Assembly: GCA_903828675.1 (NCBI GenBank)
Contig: CAIKND010000150.1
Location: 1-64,000 of the forward strand
Reading direction: 5' to 3'
DNA from: an uncultured Acidobacteriaceae bacterium
Lineage (GTDB): Bacteria; Acidobacteriota; Terriglobia; Terriglobales; Acidobacteriaceae
Length of the DNA stretch: 64,000 nucleotides
Each line of letters opens with the position of its first letter. Position 1 is the stretch's first letter. The notes under the pieces are model-generated. The model did not search any database and was not told the origin of the DNA. It saw only the letters and a program-made list of their open reading frames with translations. The position numbers were made by a program, and so were the translations under genes. Shown piece after piece: positions 1 to 10,448 of this stretch.

Positions 1-494
1 AACGTCGGACGTCACGCAGATTGAAAAACTGAATCGCCCTACAAAGCCCGCAGAGCGATCGGTAATGCCTCAGTGAGGGTTTTGGTATTCCGATATTTGC
101 CACATTCCGAGACCTCTAAGTGTTTTTCAACAAGTTCCTAAACGCTCTTTGCGGCGATGTCGTCCGCAAACGCCGCTATTCCTCAGAAGCAGCAGCGGAG
201 CCGGCCAGCCAATTGTCCGCACTATGCAGTGTTCTCGCTGGTTGGGAGCGACGCGCGGCGGAGGACTCCTTCTCTTGGCGCCCCTCATCAATGCTTGCGG
301 CTCTCGCTCGTGTTTGGGGCTGCTCTATGATCGGCATCACATAATTTATTGCCGCGACTGCGCGCTCCTCGGAGAATCGAACCTGATTCAAATGCCTATC
401 CTGCCGGTTCGGCATTGTCTGGCCTGGCTGTATCTGACCTCCATGAGTGCCGTCGGCGAAATTGTGATGTCGACCGGCGCCACTGAAAAGCTAC

Positions 495-512
495 GATAGG
501 GCCTGCCCTATC
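495..512. repeat. Palindrome GATAGGGC-CT-GCCCTATC
   Basis: Two perfect 8-bp inverted arms are separated by two bases. No gene is clearly associated with it, so its role (operator, terminator stem or chance) is unknown. Confidence 0.5.
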
Positions 513-1327
513 TCTAATGAGAAAATCTTGTGAATATCGAAGGTTGGAGTGCCAGGCCAATTATTCGCAGGAATATAACTCAATTCTGCGAAATCCGGCC
601 AGCCACCTGCATCGATCAGCAAGAACGACGGGCGACTATCTTAGGAAATTCGAGCATCGATCCACATGAAGGCCATTAAGTCGCAGCAAATTTGAATTAA
701 CAGTGTGATTGCCTTGCGCCTGCGTTCAAGCAGGGGTTGGCCGCAGAACAAAGTGCGGCCATTTGTATTGGCCTGCCGGAAGGTCGCTATCGAACCAGAG
801 GGAACAATCACATCGAAGGCCGCGGGTGCCCTGCCGAAGCCAGTAGAAGATTCGCATCGTCGGTGCGAACTCTCGTAACCGATAAAGTAACTGGCAGCGC
901 CGAAAGTACGGTTATGAATGCAAACAGCGGCCGCCCCGCGTTGGTCCAGCCAGCCATCCCAATTTCTTCTTTCGGTCAGGGCCATTATCGTAATAGGTTG
1001 CGGTTACACGAATTTGTCGCCGTAACCATCCGGCTTCACAAATTCGACTATTCTATTCACGCAGCCAATTGATTCTGCGCCACTTCAAATCGGGACTCAG
1101 CAGTAGAAAAACCATCGGCGAGAATTGGAGGGTTGACGTGAAGGGGAAGCAGTGAGGGAACTTGCGCCCTGCTTGCTCTCGCAAGGAGTCACAACTTTTT
1201 CTCTTGACTTGAGTTTTTCTGAGTGCTACATTTTTCTGCCTAGTGAGACAACTGAGTTCTCAAATGCAGTTTATGTTCTAAGAAGTGGCTAGCAAGCCAC
1301 GAAAAGTCATGACCCTCTGATCAAATC

Positions 1328-1349
1328 CAGCATCCGTTAAGGGATGCTG
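1328..1349. terminator. Hairpin CAGCATCC/GGATGCTG
   Basis: A perfect 8-bp stem with a 6-base loop lies 160 bases upstream of the FG-GAP/Ig gene. There is no U-tract after it, so it is only weakly terminator-like. It could instead be a structured leader if transcription starts upstream. Confidence 0.3.
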
Positions 1350-1512
1350 AGGAAATGATCAGCCTTTGCCGTTGGTATACTTGCTTTTCCTCCGTCCCCA
1401 TTGATTTTGGGCAATCACCCTGACAACTTCACTGTCCTAAGCGCTCAAACGAGTTTGACGCATATTCAAGCTCACCTTATGAATTCCCGGCTTATCGGTT
1501 TGGAGAATATGA

Positions 1513-4500
1513 ATGATTCGCTATAAGTGGCTTCGCCTGTGTGGAAATTCTGCGTCGGCTACGGTAATGTTCTTGTTTTCCAGCGCATTGCTTGTGAGTG
1601 GGATTAGCGCGCAATCAGCCGGATTGGCAGTGGTCGGTTCCTCTTTGAGTTATACCGCCCCTACCACTTTCATTGTTGCCCCTTCTTTTTCTCTCGGCTA
1701 TGCTCCATCGAGCGTGGCGACGGGCGATCTAAGGCAGAGCGGCAAGCTAGACCTGGTTACGGCGGACTATACTTCCGGGAAGATTTCTGTCTTTCTGGGG
1801 GCAGGACGGGGCAGCTTTGCATCTGGCGTACAGTATGCCGTCGGACCTCATCCGAGCGCCGTGGTCGTTGCTGATATTGACGGCGACGGGCGAGCTGATG
1901 TTCTGGTCCCCAATGAGACTGAAGGCACGGTAACCGTGTTGATGGGTGCAGGCGATGGGACTTTCAAGTCCCCACAAACTTATGTTGTCGGGTTTAACCC
2001 ATCTTTCATTGTTGCGGGTAATTTTAGCGGAAATGGAAAAACAGGCGTGGCGGTTGCCGGAAGATCCAGTAACCTGCTTGCCGTCTTGCTCAACGATGGG
2101 AATGGAGGGCTGAAGAAGCCTATCCTCTACACGTTAGGTAAGACTCCAACTGCCCTCACCGTAGCCGATTTTAGAAATGACGGCCATGCAGATCTTGCCT
2201 TGGCAAATGCCGATGGAACGGCAAGCATCCTGCTAAGCCAGGGTGCCGGTGCCTTCCAACCGCTCCCAGACGTGAGCGTTGGTTCAGGTGTTCTGTCTTC
2301 GATTACTGCACAAGATATTAATAAGGATGGCAAGCCTGACCTGGTGGTTACTCAGCCCGGCCAGAAGTTGGTGTCGGTACTTACGGGTAAGGGCGATGGA
2401 ACTTTCGCCCCCGCGGCTTCTTATACGGTGGGTAGTCAGCCCGTCTCAACGTTGTTGGCCGATGTGGATGGGGATGGCGTTGCCGACCTCGTCGTCGTCA
2501 ACAACAGCAGCAACACCTTCAGCGTGTTGGGCGGAAATGGCGACGGGACCTTCAAGCGCTCTGCTGACTTTATAGCCGGCAATGCTCCACTCGCCGCCGT
2601 TGCGGGCGATTTCTATGGGGACGGTCACGTAAGTCTCGCCATCATCAACCACTCTTCGCAGTCTCTGGCCATTCCGGTGGGAAATGGGGACGGTACATTC
2701 AAGGCTGCTCGTTCCTATTTGTCCGGAGTGCGGCCAGTTTCGATCGCTTCCGGCAATCTGAATGGGGACAAAACCCCAGGCCTCGTTGTTGCCAACTATT
2801 GCGGTTCTGACTCCTCCTGCAGCAAAGGAGGCAGCGTGTCAGTGTTTCTGCCTGACAGCAAGGGAATCTACAGCCTCTCGGCCACCTATACTGTCGGGGC
2901 AGGTTCCGCCTCGGTCCTGTTGGCAGACGTGAATGGCGACAATAATTTGGATATCGTCGCACTCAACAGGCTCGACAAGACAGCTTCAGTCCTGCTTGGC
3001 GCAGGCGATGGCACCTTTCGGCAGCCTATGACATTTGCGCTGGCAGGCGCCCCGATTACCGCCATTGCCGGCGACTTCAGCAAAACAGGCAAACTGGGCC
3101 TCGCCGTCCTTGAGGACTGCGGAGCAGCAACCTGTGCGCAGGCCGGCAATCTTGAAATGTTGGCTGGCGGCGGAGATGGCAGTTTCCAAAGCACCTCGAA
3201 CCATCCAATTGGCTATTCACCCAGTTCGCTCGCTGCTGGAGATATTCTCGGTAACAAGATTCTCGATATCGTGGTTGCAAATCGCTGCGGCAAGGATGCC
3301 TCCTGCCAGTCGCCTGGCACCGCAAGCGTCCTCATCGGCGACGGCACAGGCAAGTTTACGGCAGCGTCTGACATCGCATTGGGGAAGAGCCCTTCTTCAA
3401 TCGCACTCGGAAGTCTGAGTGGTCTTAACAGCCAGGACTTGGTTGTCTCGCGCTCTTCCGACAATACCCTGGCCGTCCTGCGTAGCAACGGAGATGGCAC
3501 ATTCCAGGCGCCCGTAGCCTATCAGGTCGGAGTCCAGCCAGGCCCAGTGGCCATCGGCGACTTTAATGGTGATGGCCAGGTCGACGTGGCTGTCGCCAAT
3601 TTCAAGGATGCAACAGTAAGTGTCCTCTACGGACGCGGAGACAGTACGCTTCTCTCTGCAGCTACCATGCCCGTCGGGGCAGGTCCTGAAGGGCTTGCCG
3701 CGATTCCAAGCACCACGGGCGGACGCGCCAGCTTGGCCACTGCCAATGGAAATAGCGGATCCGCCGCATTGGGGACGGACGTTTCGGTGCTGGTCAATAT
3801 TCAACCGATGGCCGGACCAACTCCCAGCACGACAGGATTGATAGCTACTCCCAATACCGCGACTGTTAACCCATCTTCCGCTATTTCTCTCACGGCGACT
3901 GTCACCGGTGCCGGGCCCACTCCGACCGGAACAGTAAATATCACAGGCAACGGTAGCCCTGCCAGCGTCTGCTCGATACCTGCCTTGAGTGGAGCCGGAA
4001 CGGGAACGTGCACCACCTCTGCCCTCCAGGTAGGCACAACTACCCTGACCGCCAGCTATCTGGGCGACGCGACATTTTCAACGAGTACCGGCACCGCCAG
4101 TGTGACGATCACTCAGTTGCATCCCACCGTCACCGTGGTGCCCTCGCCTGCGAGCCCCTCTCCGCTGAACACGAGCGTGACCTTCACAGCCTCTCTAACA
4201 GGCGCGGCTCTTACTCCGACTGCTCCCACCGGCACCATGACATTTGCGGTTGGCGGCACCGTGGTCGCCTCCTGCACCGGGCCGGTGACTTCAGCTGGCG
4301 TGGCAACTTGCACTATTCAAGACCTGACGGCCGGCGTCCACAGCATTACAGCCACCTACTCCGGTGACACTAATTTCACTGTGACCAATCCAGGGTCGAC
4401 GTCTTACACAGTCACGGCGGCGGCTGCTACGGTCGGTGTAACTGCCTCGCCAGCTAGCCCATCCGCAGTCAATACTTCTGTGACCTTCACGGCTCAGCTC

Positions 4501-7500
4501 GCGGCGCTCGCCCTCTCTCCGGTCAATCCCTCCGGCACCATGACATTTGCGCTCAATGGCACAACGGTTGCCTCCTGTACCGGGACGGTGACAGCTGCCG
4601 GTGCCGCAGTCTGTACCATTCAAGATTTGCCTGCCGGGGCTAATACCATTACCGCGACCTACTCCGGTGACAGCAATTTCACCGCGGCCTTAGCGGGATC
4701 TACGACCCATAATGTCAGCGCTCTTGCAGCAACAGTTAACGTCACGTCGTTGCCGCCTAGCCCGAGCTCAGTCAACACTTCAGTCACGTTCACAGCTCAA
4801 CTCGCAGGCGTCGCGCTTACACCGGTTCTTCCCACGGGCACCATGACCTTTGCGCTCAACGGCGCTACGGTCACGAGCTGCACTGGGACGGTCAATGCAG
4901 CAGGCGCGGCTTCATGCGCCATTCAAAATATGCCTGCCGGAGCCAATGGCATTACCGCTTCTTACTCCGGTGACAGCAATTTCACCGTGGCCTCACCGGG
5001 AGCTAAGACACAAACCGTCACCGCCCTCGCTGCAACGATTGGCGTGACCGCCGTGCCGCCAAGCCCGACCTCAGTCAACACTTCAGTGACCTTTGCGGCT
5101 CAACTCGCGGGCGTCACGCTAACTCCGGTTGTGCCCTCGGGCAAGGTGAACTTCACGGCTAATGGGACCACGATCACCGGTTGTGGAGCGGTAACAGTAA
5201 ATGCTGCCGGTAGGGCGACCTGCACAACCTCCTCCCTGGCTGCCGGGTCTGATCCGATCACTGCCACGTATTCGGGGGATAACAACTTCACCGTGGCCGC
5301 TGCGGGTACCGCAACGCAGACCGTTAATGCGCTCACTCCCACTCTTGGCCTGACAGCTGCGCCTGGCATTTCCGTCAGCACGGGCACGTCGGTTACCTTT
5401 ACGGCTCAACTAGCTGGCGTAACGCTTACCCCGGTCACGCCCTCCGGCACGGTGACCTTCACAGTTAACGGGAACCCAGATCCTGCTTGCTTGCCCAAGA
5501 CGGTAACAGCCGGAGGCGCGGCGACCTGCATAACCTCCGCCTTGCTGGCTCCGGCCGATCTCATCAAGGCGACTTACAGCGGCGATACGAATTTCGTCGT
5601 CGCAGCCGCTGCAACGCTCACTGAAACCGTGGGCAAGACCGCGGCCGCGGTTACGCTGACTAGCTCGCTGCCTTCCGCATCCGTTAACCAGACGACGACC
5701 TACACAGCAACTGTGAAGCCGCCGTCGGGCACAGTGCTGCCGTCCGGAAGCGTTACATTTACGCAGGGTGGCACAACTCTTTGCGCCGCAGTCTCGATCA
5801 CCGGCGCCACCGGCATTGCGTCCTGTAATTACGCCTTCAATAGTGTGAGCGCGGGCCTCACGATTACTGCCACATACAGCGGAGACGGGAACTTCTCGGC
5901 CGGGACACAGGCCACAGCGTCACAAGTTGTGATCGCGTCGAGCACAACGACGACCCTCAATTCCACTCCGAATCCGTCGGCTGTCAACCAGTCAGTCGCA
6001 TTCACGGCGGTAGTGGCACCCACCTATGCCACGAATCCGTACCTCTCGGCGGCTGTACCCCAGTCCGGATCAGTAGCCTTTGTCAATTCGTCCACAACCC
6101 CGGCAACCACACTGTGCACCAAAGCGCTGACCAACGGAGTGGTGCCGGTTTGCAATTACACGTTCACAGCTTCCGGCTCGTCTAGTGTGTCCGCAACCTA
6201 CACCAGTACGGACTCGAACTTCGGGGGTAGCACATCGAGCGCTGATACACAGGCTGTGGGTGCCGGGGCCACTTCAGTCGTCCTGACATCGGCTCCGTCC
6301 CCCTCGACCGTGAATATGCAGGTCACGTTTACATCGGTCGTCAATGCCGCCTCGGGGGCAACTAAGCCTCAAGGCAAGATGGTTTATGCAGACAGTTCTA
6401 CACCCACACCGCTGTGCACCGTCACCCTGGCTGCCGATGGAACTGTCCCCGCCTGCACGGTTCCCCTTTTAACCGCTGGTACGCATGCAATCACCGCGAA
6501 TTACACTACATCTGACTCGAACTTCAACTCCGGAACCTCCAACGTTCTGAGTCAGATCGTTAGTCAAACCGCAACCACAACGACTGTGGCTCCAGTGCCA
6601 AACCCCTCGGCTGTTGACCAGCCTGTCACCTTCACAGCTACGGTTGCGCCGGCTATCTCTCCGTTTAACGGTTCTACGAACCCGACCGGCGGGGTGACAT
6701 TTAGCTACACAATAGGTACACAGACGGCAGTTCTGTGCACGTCCGCGAGGCCAGTGAGCACTACAGCTGGAGCTACTACTGCTGTATGCACGGCCCCATT
6801 GCCTTTGCAGGGGACGTATTCGATTACGGCGGCGTACGCTGGAGACACGAACTTCCAGGGTGGAACTTCAGCGCCAGTGACTCAGACAGTCAACGCGGCA
6901 ACCACAACAATCAGTATGCCGACCGCCCAGCCCAGCCCCTCGATTGTGAACCAAGCTGTAAGCTTCACCGCGGTCATTACACCAACGTTTGCAATCCCTG
7001 CTGGCTCGCCACTGCCAACGGGAACGGTAACGTTTACCGATTCGGTCACCAGCAATTCCTGCACCAGCACGGTATCTGCAGATGGTACGGTGCCGACGTG
7101 CAGCCTGACGCTGCTGACGGCAGGTACCCACCCCATCACCGCGAAATACACAGCAGGCAACACCAATTTCACCAGTTCGACGTCAGCTGTCTTCAATCAA
7201 CCGGTAAATCCTGCACCGACCTCAGTGGCCGTGGTCTCTTCCTCGCCAGTCGTTATTGCCACCCAATCTGTCACCTTCACAGCCACGGTGACTCCGGCAC
7301 CGACCGGGGCAACTGTTCCTACCGGAACAATCGCATTCGCGTCCACCTCCGGCCTAGTCACTGGGTGTGGCGCGGTTCAGGTGGTGGCGACCGGCACTGG
7401 AAGTGCTGCTGCAAGCTGCCCGGTGTCAGTCCCACTCGCATTTGGCAGCAATTTCACCGTCACTGCCAGCTATTCTGGCGACGGCAACTTCGCGGCCAGC

Positions 7501-8481
7501 ACTAACAACGTCGGCGCACAGCAGACAGTGCAGAACTTTGGCATCGGGTTCTCTGCTCCTGCATCCGGTACGGTGGTTCTCACTCAGGGCTATTCAAATA
7601 TCTCTGATATGTTCAAGCCCGTCACCATCACCGCGGCTTCGTCGCCAGTAGGTCTCTTTAGCGACCCGCTCAAGGTTACTTGCGTGGTCACCACCAATAC
7701 ATCGACCCCGACACCGGTCACTGATCCATCGTGTTCGCCGGCTTCAGCAGCCTTACCCGGGGCCAGCGGCTCATTGGCGTACACGCTCAGTGCTTCGGCA
7801 ACCGCTGCTCCCGGGGCATATGCCGTGACTCTGACGGCCGTCGACAATAATGTTCCTTTGCTCACTCACACATCGTCGCCTTTGGTTGTCTACGTTGTGG
7901 GCGTGACTCCCCAAATGATCGTGGCTCCAGGTATTGCTGGATCAGGGAATGCTGTGTTCGACACTGCGCCTCTCCCTGCGCCGATTGCTGCGCCTACAAC
8001 GTTGAAGGCCTTTGCCTGCGGCGTCATTATCAATGCCACCACTAAACAGGCATATGCCACAACCCAATACTCTGGACTTACATGCGCAGGTCCGACCGGT
8101 GGTATTGCAGTAACGGCTGGAGGTTCAACTCAGGTCCCGATCACTATCACGGAATCCACCACTGCAACTGCCATGCTTGAGCAGCCCAGTACGATCTATG
8201 CGGCAGCATTCTTGGGCCTGCCGCTGTTTGCACTGATCGGATGGGTAGGGAGTAGGAAGTCGCCGCGCAAGAACTTCTTCCGGTTCATCGGATCGATCCT
8301 GCTGATTGTTGGAATATCATTTGCTGCGACGGGTTGCGGCGGAAGCTTCACTCGTCCAACCGCGCCGCCAACCAGCGGGTTCAGTTTGGGTGCAGGGAGC
8401 TACTTCATCCAAGTCATCGCCACGGACCAGAACGGCGTCAGCCAGTACTATGCGGTGGTGCCCTTGACTGTGAATAATTAA
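1513..8481 (+). CDS. Giant secreted FG-GAP and Ig-like repeat protein
   Basis: This encodes 2322 residues. GGAG at 1502-1505 precedes the ATG by 7 bases, and a signal peptide covers about residues 1-34. Residues about 45-755 are FG-GAP/VCBS repeats, with calcium-type acidic loops such as DIDGDGRAD and DVDGDGVAD followed by NGDGTF turns, implying beta-propeller blades. Residues about 770-2005 hold twelve roughly 100-residue Ig-like repeats (Big_3-like), each with a YSGD-N-F motif and usually a small-loop Cys pair. Near the end are two hydrophobic segments (about 2230-2246 and 2257-2272) separated by a basic stretch, then TGCGG and a short beta-rich tail. The family is common in Acidobacteriota as large surface or secreted proteins, probably adhesive or carbohydrate-interacting; the ligand is unknown. 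The gene is followed 77 bases later by a beta-barrel gene on the same strand. Confidence 0.85.
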   Translation: MIRYKWLRLCGNSASATVMFLFSSALLVSGISAQSAGLAVVGSSLSYTAPTTFIVAPSFSLGYAPSSVATGDLRQSGKLDLVTADYTSGKISVFLGAGRGSFASGVQYAVGPHPSAVVVADIDGDGRADVLVPNETEGTVTVLMGAGDGTFKSPQTYVVGFNPSFIVAGNFSGNGKTGVAVAGRSSNLLAVLLNDGNGGLKKPILYTLGKTPTALTVADFRNDGHADLALANADGTASILLSQGAGAFQPLPDVSVGSGVLSSITAQDINKDGKPDLVVTQPGQKLVSVLTGKGDGTFAPAASYTVGSQPVSTLLADVDGDGVADLVVVNNSSNTFSVLGGNGDGTFKRSADFIAGNAPLAAVAGDFYGDGHVSLAIINHSSQSLAIPVGNGDGTFKAARSYLSGVRPVSIASGNLNGDKTPGLVVANYCGSDSSCSKGGSVSVFLPDSKGIYSLSATYTVGAGSASVLLADVNGDNNLDIVALNRLDKTASVLLGAGDGTFRQPMTFALAGAPITAIAGDFSKTGKLGLAVLEDCGAATCAQAGNLEMLAGGGDGSFQSTSNHPIGYSPSSLAAGDILGNKILDIVVANRCGKDASCQSPGTASVLIGDGTGKFTAASDIALGKSPSSIALGSLSGLNSQDLVVSRSSDNTLAVLRSNGDGTFQAPVAYQVGVQPGPVAIGDFNGDGQVDVAVANFKDATVSVLYGRGDSTLLSAATMPVGAGPEGLAAIPSTTGGRASLATANGNSGSAALGTDVSVLVNIQPMAGPTPSTTGLIATPNTATVNPSSAISLTATVTGAGPTPTGTVNITGNGSPASVCSIPALSGAGTGTCTTSALQVGTTTLTASYLGDATFSTSTGTASVTITQLHPTVTVVPSPASPSPLNTSVTFTASLTGAALTPTAPTGTMTFAVGGTVVASCTGPVTSAGVATCTIQDLTAGVHSITATYSGDTNFTVTNPGSTSYTVTAAAATVGVTASPASPSAVNTSVTFTAQLAALALSPVNPSGTMTFALNGTTVASCTGTVTAAGAAVCTIQDLPAGANTITATYSGDSNFTAALAGSTTHNVSALAATVNVTSLPPSPSSVNTSVTFTAQLAGVALTPVLPTGTMTFALNGATVTSCTGTVNAAGAASCAIQNMPAGANGITASYSGDSNFTVASPGAKTQTVTALAATIGVTAVPPSPTSVNTSVTFAAQLAGVTLTPVVPSGKVNFTANGTTITGCGAVTVNAAGRATCTTSSLAAGSDPITATYSGDNNFTVAAAGTATQTVNALTPTLGLTAAPGISVSTGTSVTFTAQLAGVTLTPVTPSGTVTFTVNGNPDPACLPKTVTAGGAATCITSALLAPADLIKATYSGDTNFVVAAAATLTETVGKTAAAVTLTSSLPSASVNQTTTYTATVKPPSGTVLPSGSVTFTQGGTTLCAAVSITGATGIASCNYAFNSVSAGLTITATYSGDGNFSAGTQATASQVVIASSTTTTLNSTPNPSAVNQSVAFTAVVAPTYATNPYLSAAVPQSGSVAFVNSSTTPATTLCTKALTNGVVPVCNYTFTASGSSSVSATYTSTDSNFGGSTSSADTQAVGAGATSVVLTSAPSPSTVNMQVTFTSVVNAASGATKPQGKMVYADSSTPTPLCTVTLAADGTVPACTVPLLTAGTHAITANYTTSDSNFNSGTSNVLSQIVSQTATTTTVAPVPNPSAVDQPVTFTATVAPAISPFNGSTNPTGGVTFSYTIGTQTAVLCTSARPVSTTAGATTAVCTAPLPLQGTYSITAAYAGDTNFQGGTSAPVTQTVNAATTTISMPTAQPSPSIVNQAVSFTAVITPTFAIPAGSPLPTGTVTFTDSVTSNSCTSTVSADGTVPTCSLTLLTAGTHPITAKYTAGNTNFTSSTSAVFNQPVNPAPTSVAVVSSSPVVIATQSVTFTATVTPAPTGATVPTGTIAFASTSGLVTGCGAVQVVATGTGSAAASCPVSVPLAFGSNFTVTASYSGDGNFAASTNNVGAQQTVQNFGIGFSAPASGTVVLTQGYSNISDMFKPVTITAASSPVGLFSDPLKVTCVVTTNTSTPTPVTDPSCSPASAALPGASGSLAYTLSASATAAPGAYAVTLTAVDNNVPLLTHTSSPLVVYVVGVTPQMIVAPGIAGSGNAVFDTAPLPAPIAAPTTLKAFACGVIINATTKQAYATTQYSGLTCAGPTGGIAVTAGGSTQVPITITESTTATAMLEQPSTIYAAAFLGLPLFALIGWVGSRKSPRKNFFRFIGSILLIVGISFAATGCGGSFTRPTAPPTSGFSLGAGSYFIQVIATDQNGVSQYYAVVPLTVNN

Positions 8482-8558
8482 GTGAGCGGGCAAGTTGGTG
8501 TTGTCCTCGGTATACCGTCAATGTCTATGATTTGCGCTGATTGCGCGGGGGAGAATTT

Positions 8559-9896
8559 GTGAAAGCCAAAGCACTGTTGCTCTTCATCTCGTTTGCTTGC
8601 GCACCCACGGCTTGCATGTTCGGGCAAGTCGATTGCTCCACATCGACCAAGTTGGTTTGTGAGTTTCCCGTCTCGGCTGGGGCCCTGGGAACCTTTGCAG
8701 TTGGTGGTCCGTTCACCAAAGCGGCACTAGCACAAGCCAATCCAATTAACGCATCAATCGCAGCCCAGTTAACACAACTCCCCATTCCAAGCGCTACTGT
8801 TGGCGTTGTCTCCCTCCGTGAAAAGGGAAGTGACGTCGGGGTCCCCTTTGAGAACCTTGGCCCGATCCTTACCGACAGGCCGGATACAGTGGGCAAGGGG
8901 CATCTCTTCTTCGGCTTCAGCTACCAGCACTTTAACTTCAACGCCGTTGACGGTGTAGGTTTGGGAGCGCTCCCCATTGGCTTTACGTATAGCCAGACCT
9001 CACCCTTCAACCCAGCAGATACACAGACCTATTTCGGCTCGGTTAGCAACAAAATCACCTTCAGGCTCGACCAATATGTCGGAATAATGACATATGGCCT
9101 AACGAAAACAACAGACCTGTCAGTCATCGTGCCGTCAAGTTCGGTCAAGCTTGATGTTGCGTCGTACAATTTCCAGGCGTTTTACTACGATTCGGCGGCA
9201 AAGTCCTATACCAACCAAAGCCCTGCGGCAACTACAGTGGTTGCTTCCAACGGCACCGCCAGTGGAATAGGGGACGTAACTATAGGTATGAAACAGATGC
9301 TCATCGGCGGAGATGGCAATCGGGCAGCAATGTCGGCTGGAGCCTCTGTACGAATCCCAAGCGGCGATTCGCTCAACTACCTTGGGTCAGGCGCAGTAGG
9401 CGTCAACATGTACGGACTAATTGAGTATAGGGCGCGCCTGGCTCCACACGTGAAGATTGGTTATCAGTGGAATGGTAACTCCCAGCTTGTGAATATCCAA
9501 CTTGCGCCAACTACAAGGCTGCCGGGCGGGCTGCAATATGCCGCAGGAGCAGACGCGAAGATTATCCACTCGTTAACTTTGGCGGTCGATCTGCTTGGGA
9601 ACCAATTTGACAATACACCGTCGTTCGCCTTAAGTACATCGCCTGTCTGCCCATCGCCGGTTGCGGGTGTCTGCACTGCGCCACCTGCAAGCACAGGGCT
9701 CCCAGGTGTCTTCACAACATCTACCAGCTTTACCAATACCTACTCAACAGCCAATGTTAGCGCAGGTTTGAAGTGGGCTCCCTTCCCGCATTTTCTGCTG
9801 TACGGAAATGTGATGAAGCAGATTAACAATGTTGGCTTGCGCAGTGACCTCGTTCCGCTATTCGGAATCGCATATAACTTCAAGGCAACGCACTGA
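8559..9896 (+). CDS. Predicted outer-membrane beta-barrel protein
   Basis: About 445 residues. A longer frame begins at TTG 8541, but I choose GTG 8559 because GGGGGAG at 8547-8553 sits five bases before it and the signal peptide (KAKALLLFISFACAP) then starts properly. The mature part has alternating aromatic/polar beta-strand patterns, for example GHLFFGFSYQHFNF and the ending LFGIAYNFKATH with a near-terminal aromatic. This is typical of barrel proteins of the phenol-degradation MetA-like type (PF13557-like), a family of uncertain function often annotated as transporters. No enzyme motif is visible. It lies directly downstream of the giant repeat protein and may be co-transcribed with it. 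A barrel is likely; the substrate cannot be inferred. Confidence 0.6.
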   Translation: MKAKALLLFISFACAPTACMFGQVDCSTSTKLVCEFPVSAGALGTFAVGGPFTKAALAQANPINASIAAQLTQLPIPSATVGVVSLREKGSDVGVPFENLGPILTDRPDTVGKGHLFFGFSYQHFNFNAVDGVGLGALPIGFTYSQTSPFNPADTQTYFGSVSNKITFRLDQYVGIMTYGLTKTTDLSVIVPSSSVKLDVASYNFQAFYYDSAAKSYTNQSPAATTVVASNGTASGIGDVTIGMKQMLIGGDGNRAAMSAGASVRIPSGDSLNYLGSGAVGVNMYGLIEYRARLAPHVKIGYQWNGNSQLVNIQLAPTTRLPGGLQYAAGADAKIIHSLTLAVDLLGNQFDNTPSFALSTSPVCPSPVAGVCTAPPASTGLPGVFTTSTSFTNTYSTANVSAGLKWAPFPHFLLYGNVMKQINNVGLRSDLVPLFGIAYNFKATH

Positions 9897-10189
9897 TCCT
9901 GTTAGGAACTTGTTGAGAGTTTCTTGCTCTGCAGGCATCCAGCAGGCTCTAGTGGGTAAGTCGGTCTGATATTTGTCCTAAATGTGTTCTGAAGCAGGAT
10001 AGATAAGGTGCCTTGTGGCCTCCGGGAGATACTCCAGGAGGCCACGTCAGTCTTGAGGAATTTGCGGCTGGATTGGTGCAGCTTGTGGGTAGCGCAACTG
10101 AATGCAAACAGCCAATCCACCTCTTCGATCCCTCGTAAATGGACATAGCGCAGCGGCCCTGTCTGCCTCAACCAGCAAAGCCCTTCTCT
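9897..10189. other. Intergenic boundary before mobile DNA
   Basis: No gene is supported here. The stretch holds the second half of a 15-bp inverted repeat (9902-9916) and a 9-bp perfect hairpin (10015-10045). It is the junction between the beta-barrel gene and recombinase remnants. Confidence 0.5.
10015..10045. repeat. Hairpin GTGGCCTCC/GGAGGCCAC
   Basis: Perfect 9-bp arms at 10015-10023 and 10037-10045 with a 13-base loop. It lies at the edge of the recombinase remnants. It may be a terminator stem for the beta-barrel gene or an element end; there is no U-tract to favour a terminator. Confidence 0.4.
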
Positions 10190-10422
10190 ACCAGATAACC
10201 TGCGATGACCTTAGACATCCGTTTATCTGTCGGCGCGTTCTGCAGTGGCATCGGCAAGGCGTCACGATTGATAGCGCGATGGTGGCCCTATCTACCTACG
10301 TCAGACATGCCAAGGCGTCCGACACCTACTGGTATCTGACCGGTGTTCCCGAACTGCTGGCCATAGCGGGAAGGAACTTCGAACAGTTTGCATCGAAGTC
10401 CAAGGAGGGAGGTCGTGCCTAG
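10190..10422 (+). pseudogene. 3' remnant of a RitB-type tyrosine recombinase
   Basis: Only the C-terminal end of a tyrosine recombinase is recognisable. It holds the second catalytic Arg/His box (DDLRH, where HDLRH is usual) and the last box with the nucleophile region (YVRHAKASDTYWYL), ending in the PELLAIAGRNFEQFA tail typical of the middle gene of recombinase trios. The usual LGH is changed to VRH and the first His of the box to Asp, so the remnant is truncated and degenerate. A ritC-like gene follows 27 bases later, the normal order in RIT elements, so this is probably the end of the ritB of an older, mostly deleted RIT copy. Confidence 0.7.
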
Positions 10423-10448
10423 AACCCCATCACCCCCCATCTCTTGCG

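Larger units (their letters stand above)
1..1512. other. Intergenic region with no convincing gene
   Basis: I see no reading frame here with a recognisable protein, a good ribosome binding site and a plausible start. Short frames on both strands have the look of chance frames. A frame open from base 2 to a TGA at 74-76 could be the tail of a gene beginning before the window, but it is only 24 codons. The region holds a near-perfect palindrome at 495-512, a hairpin at 1328-1349 and one half of a 15-bp inverted repeat at 127-141. The last 70 bases before 1513 presumably carry the promoter of the next gene, but no clear -10/-35 pair was identified. Confidence 0.5.

Noticed and set aside
120-1072. 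Several 60-120 codon frames on both strands before the first real gene
   Set aside because: They overlap each other, lack ribosome binding sites and recognisable domains, and have arginine- and serine-rich compositions typical of chance frames.
3797-7505. Repetitive DNA within the Ig region that could be mistaken for a CRISPR or tandem-repeat array
   Set aside because: The repetition follows codons of about 100-residue protein repeats with diverged DNA. There are no short identical repeats with uniform spacers.
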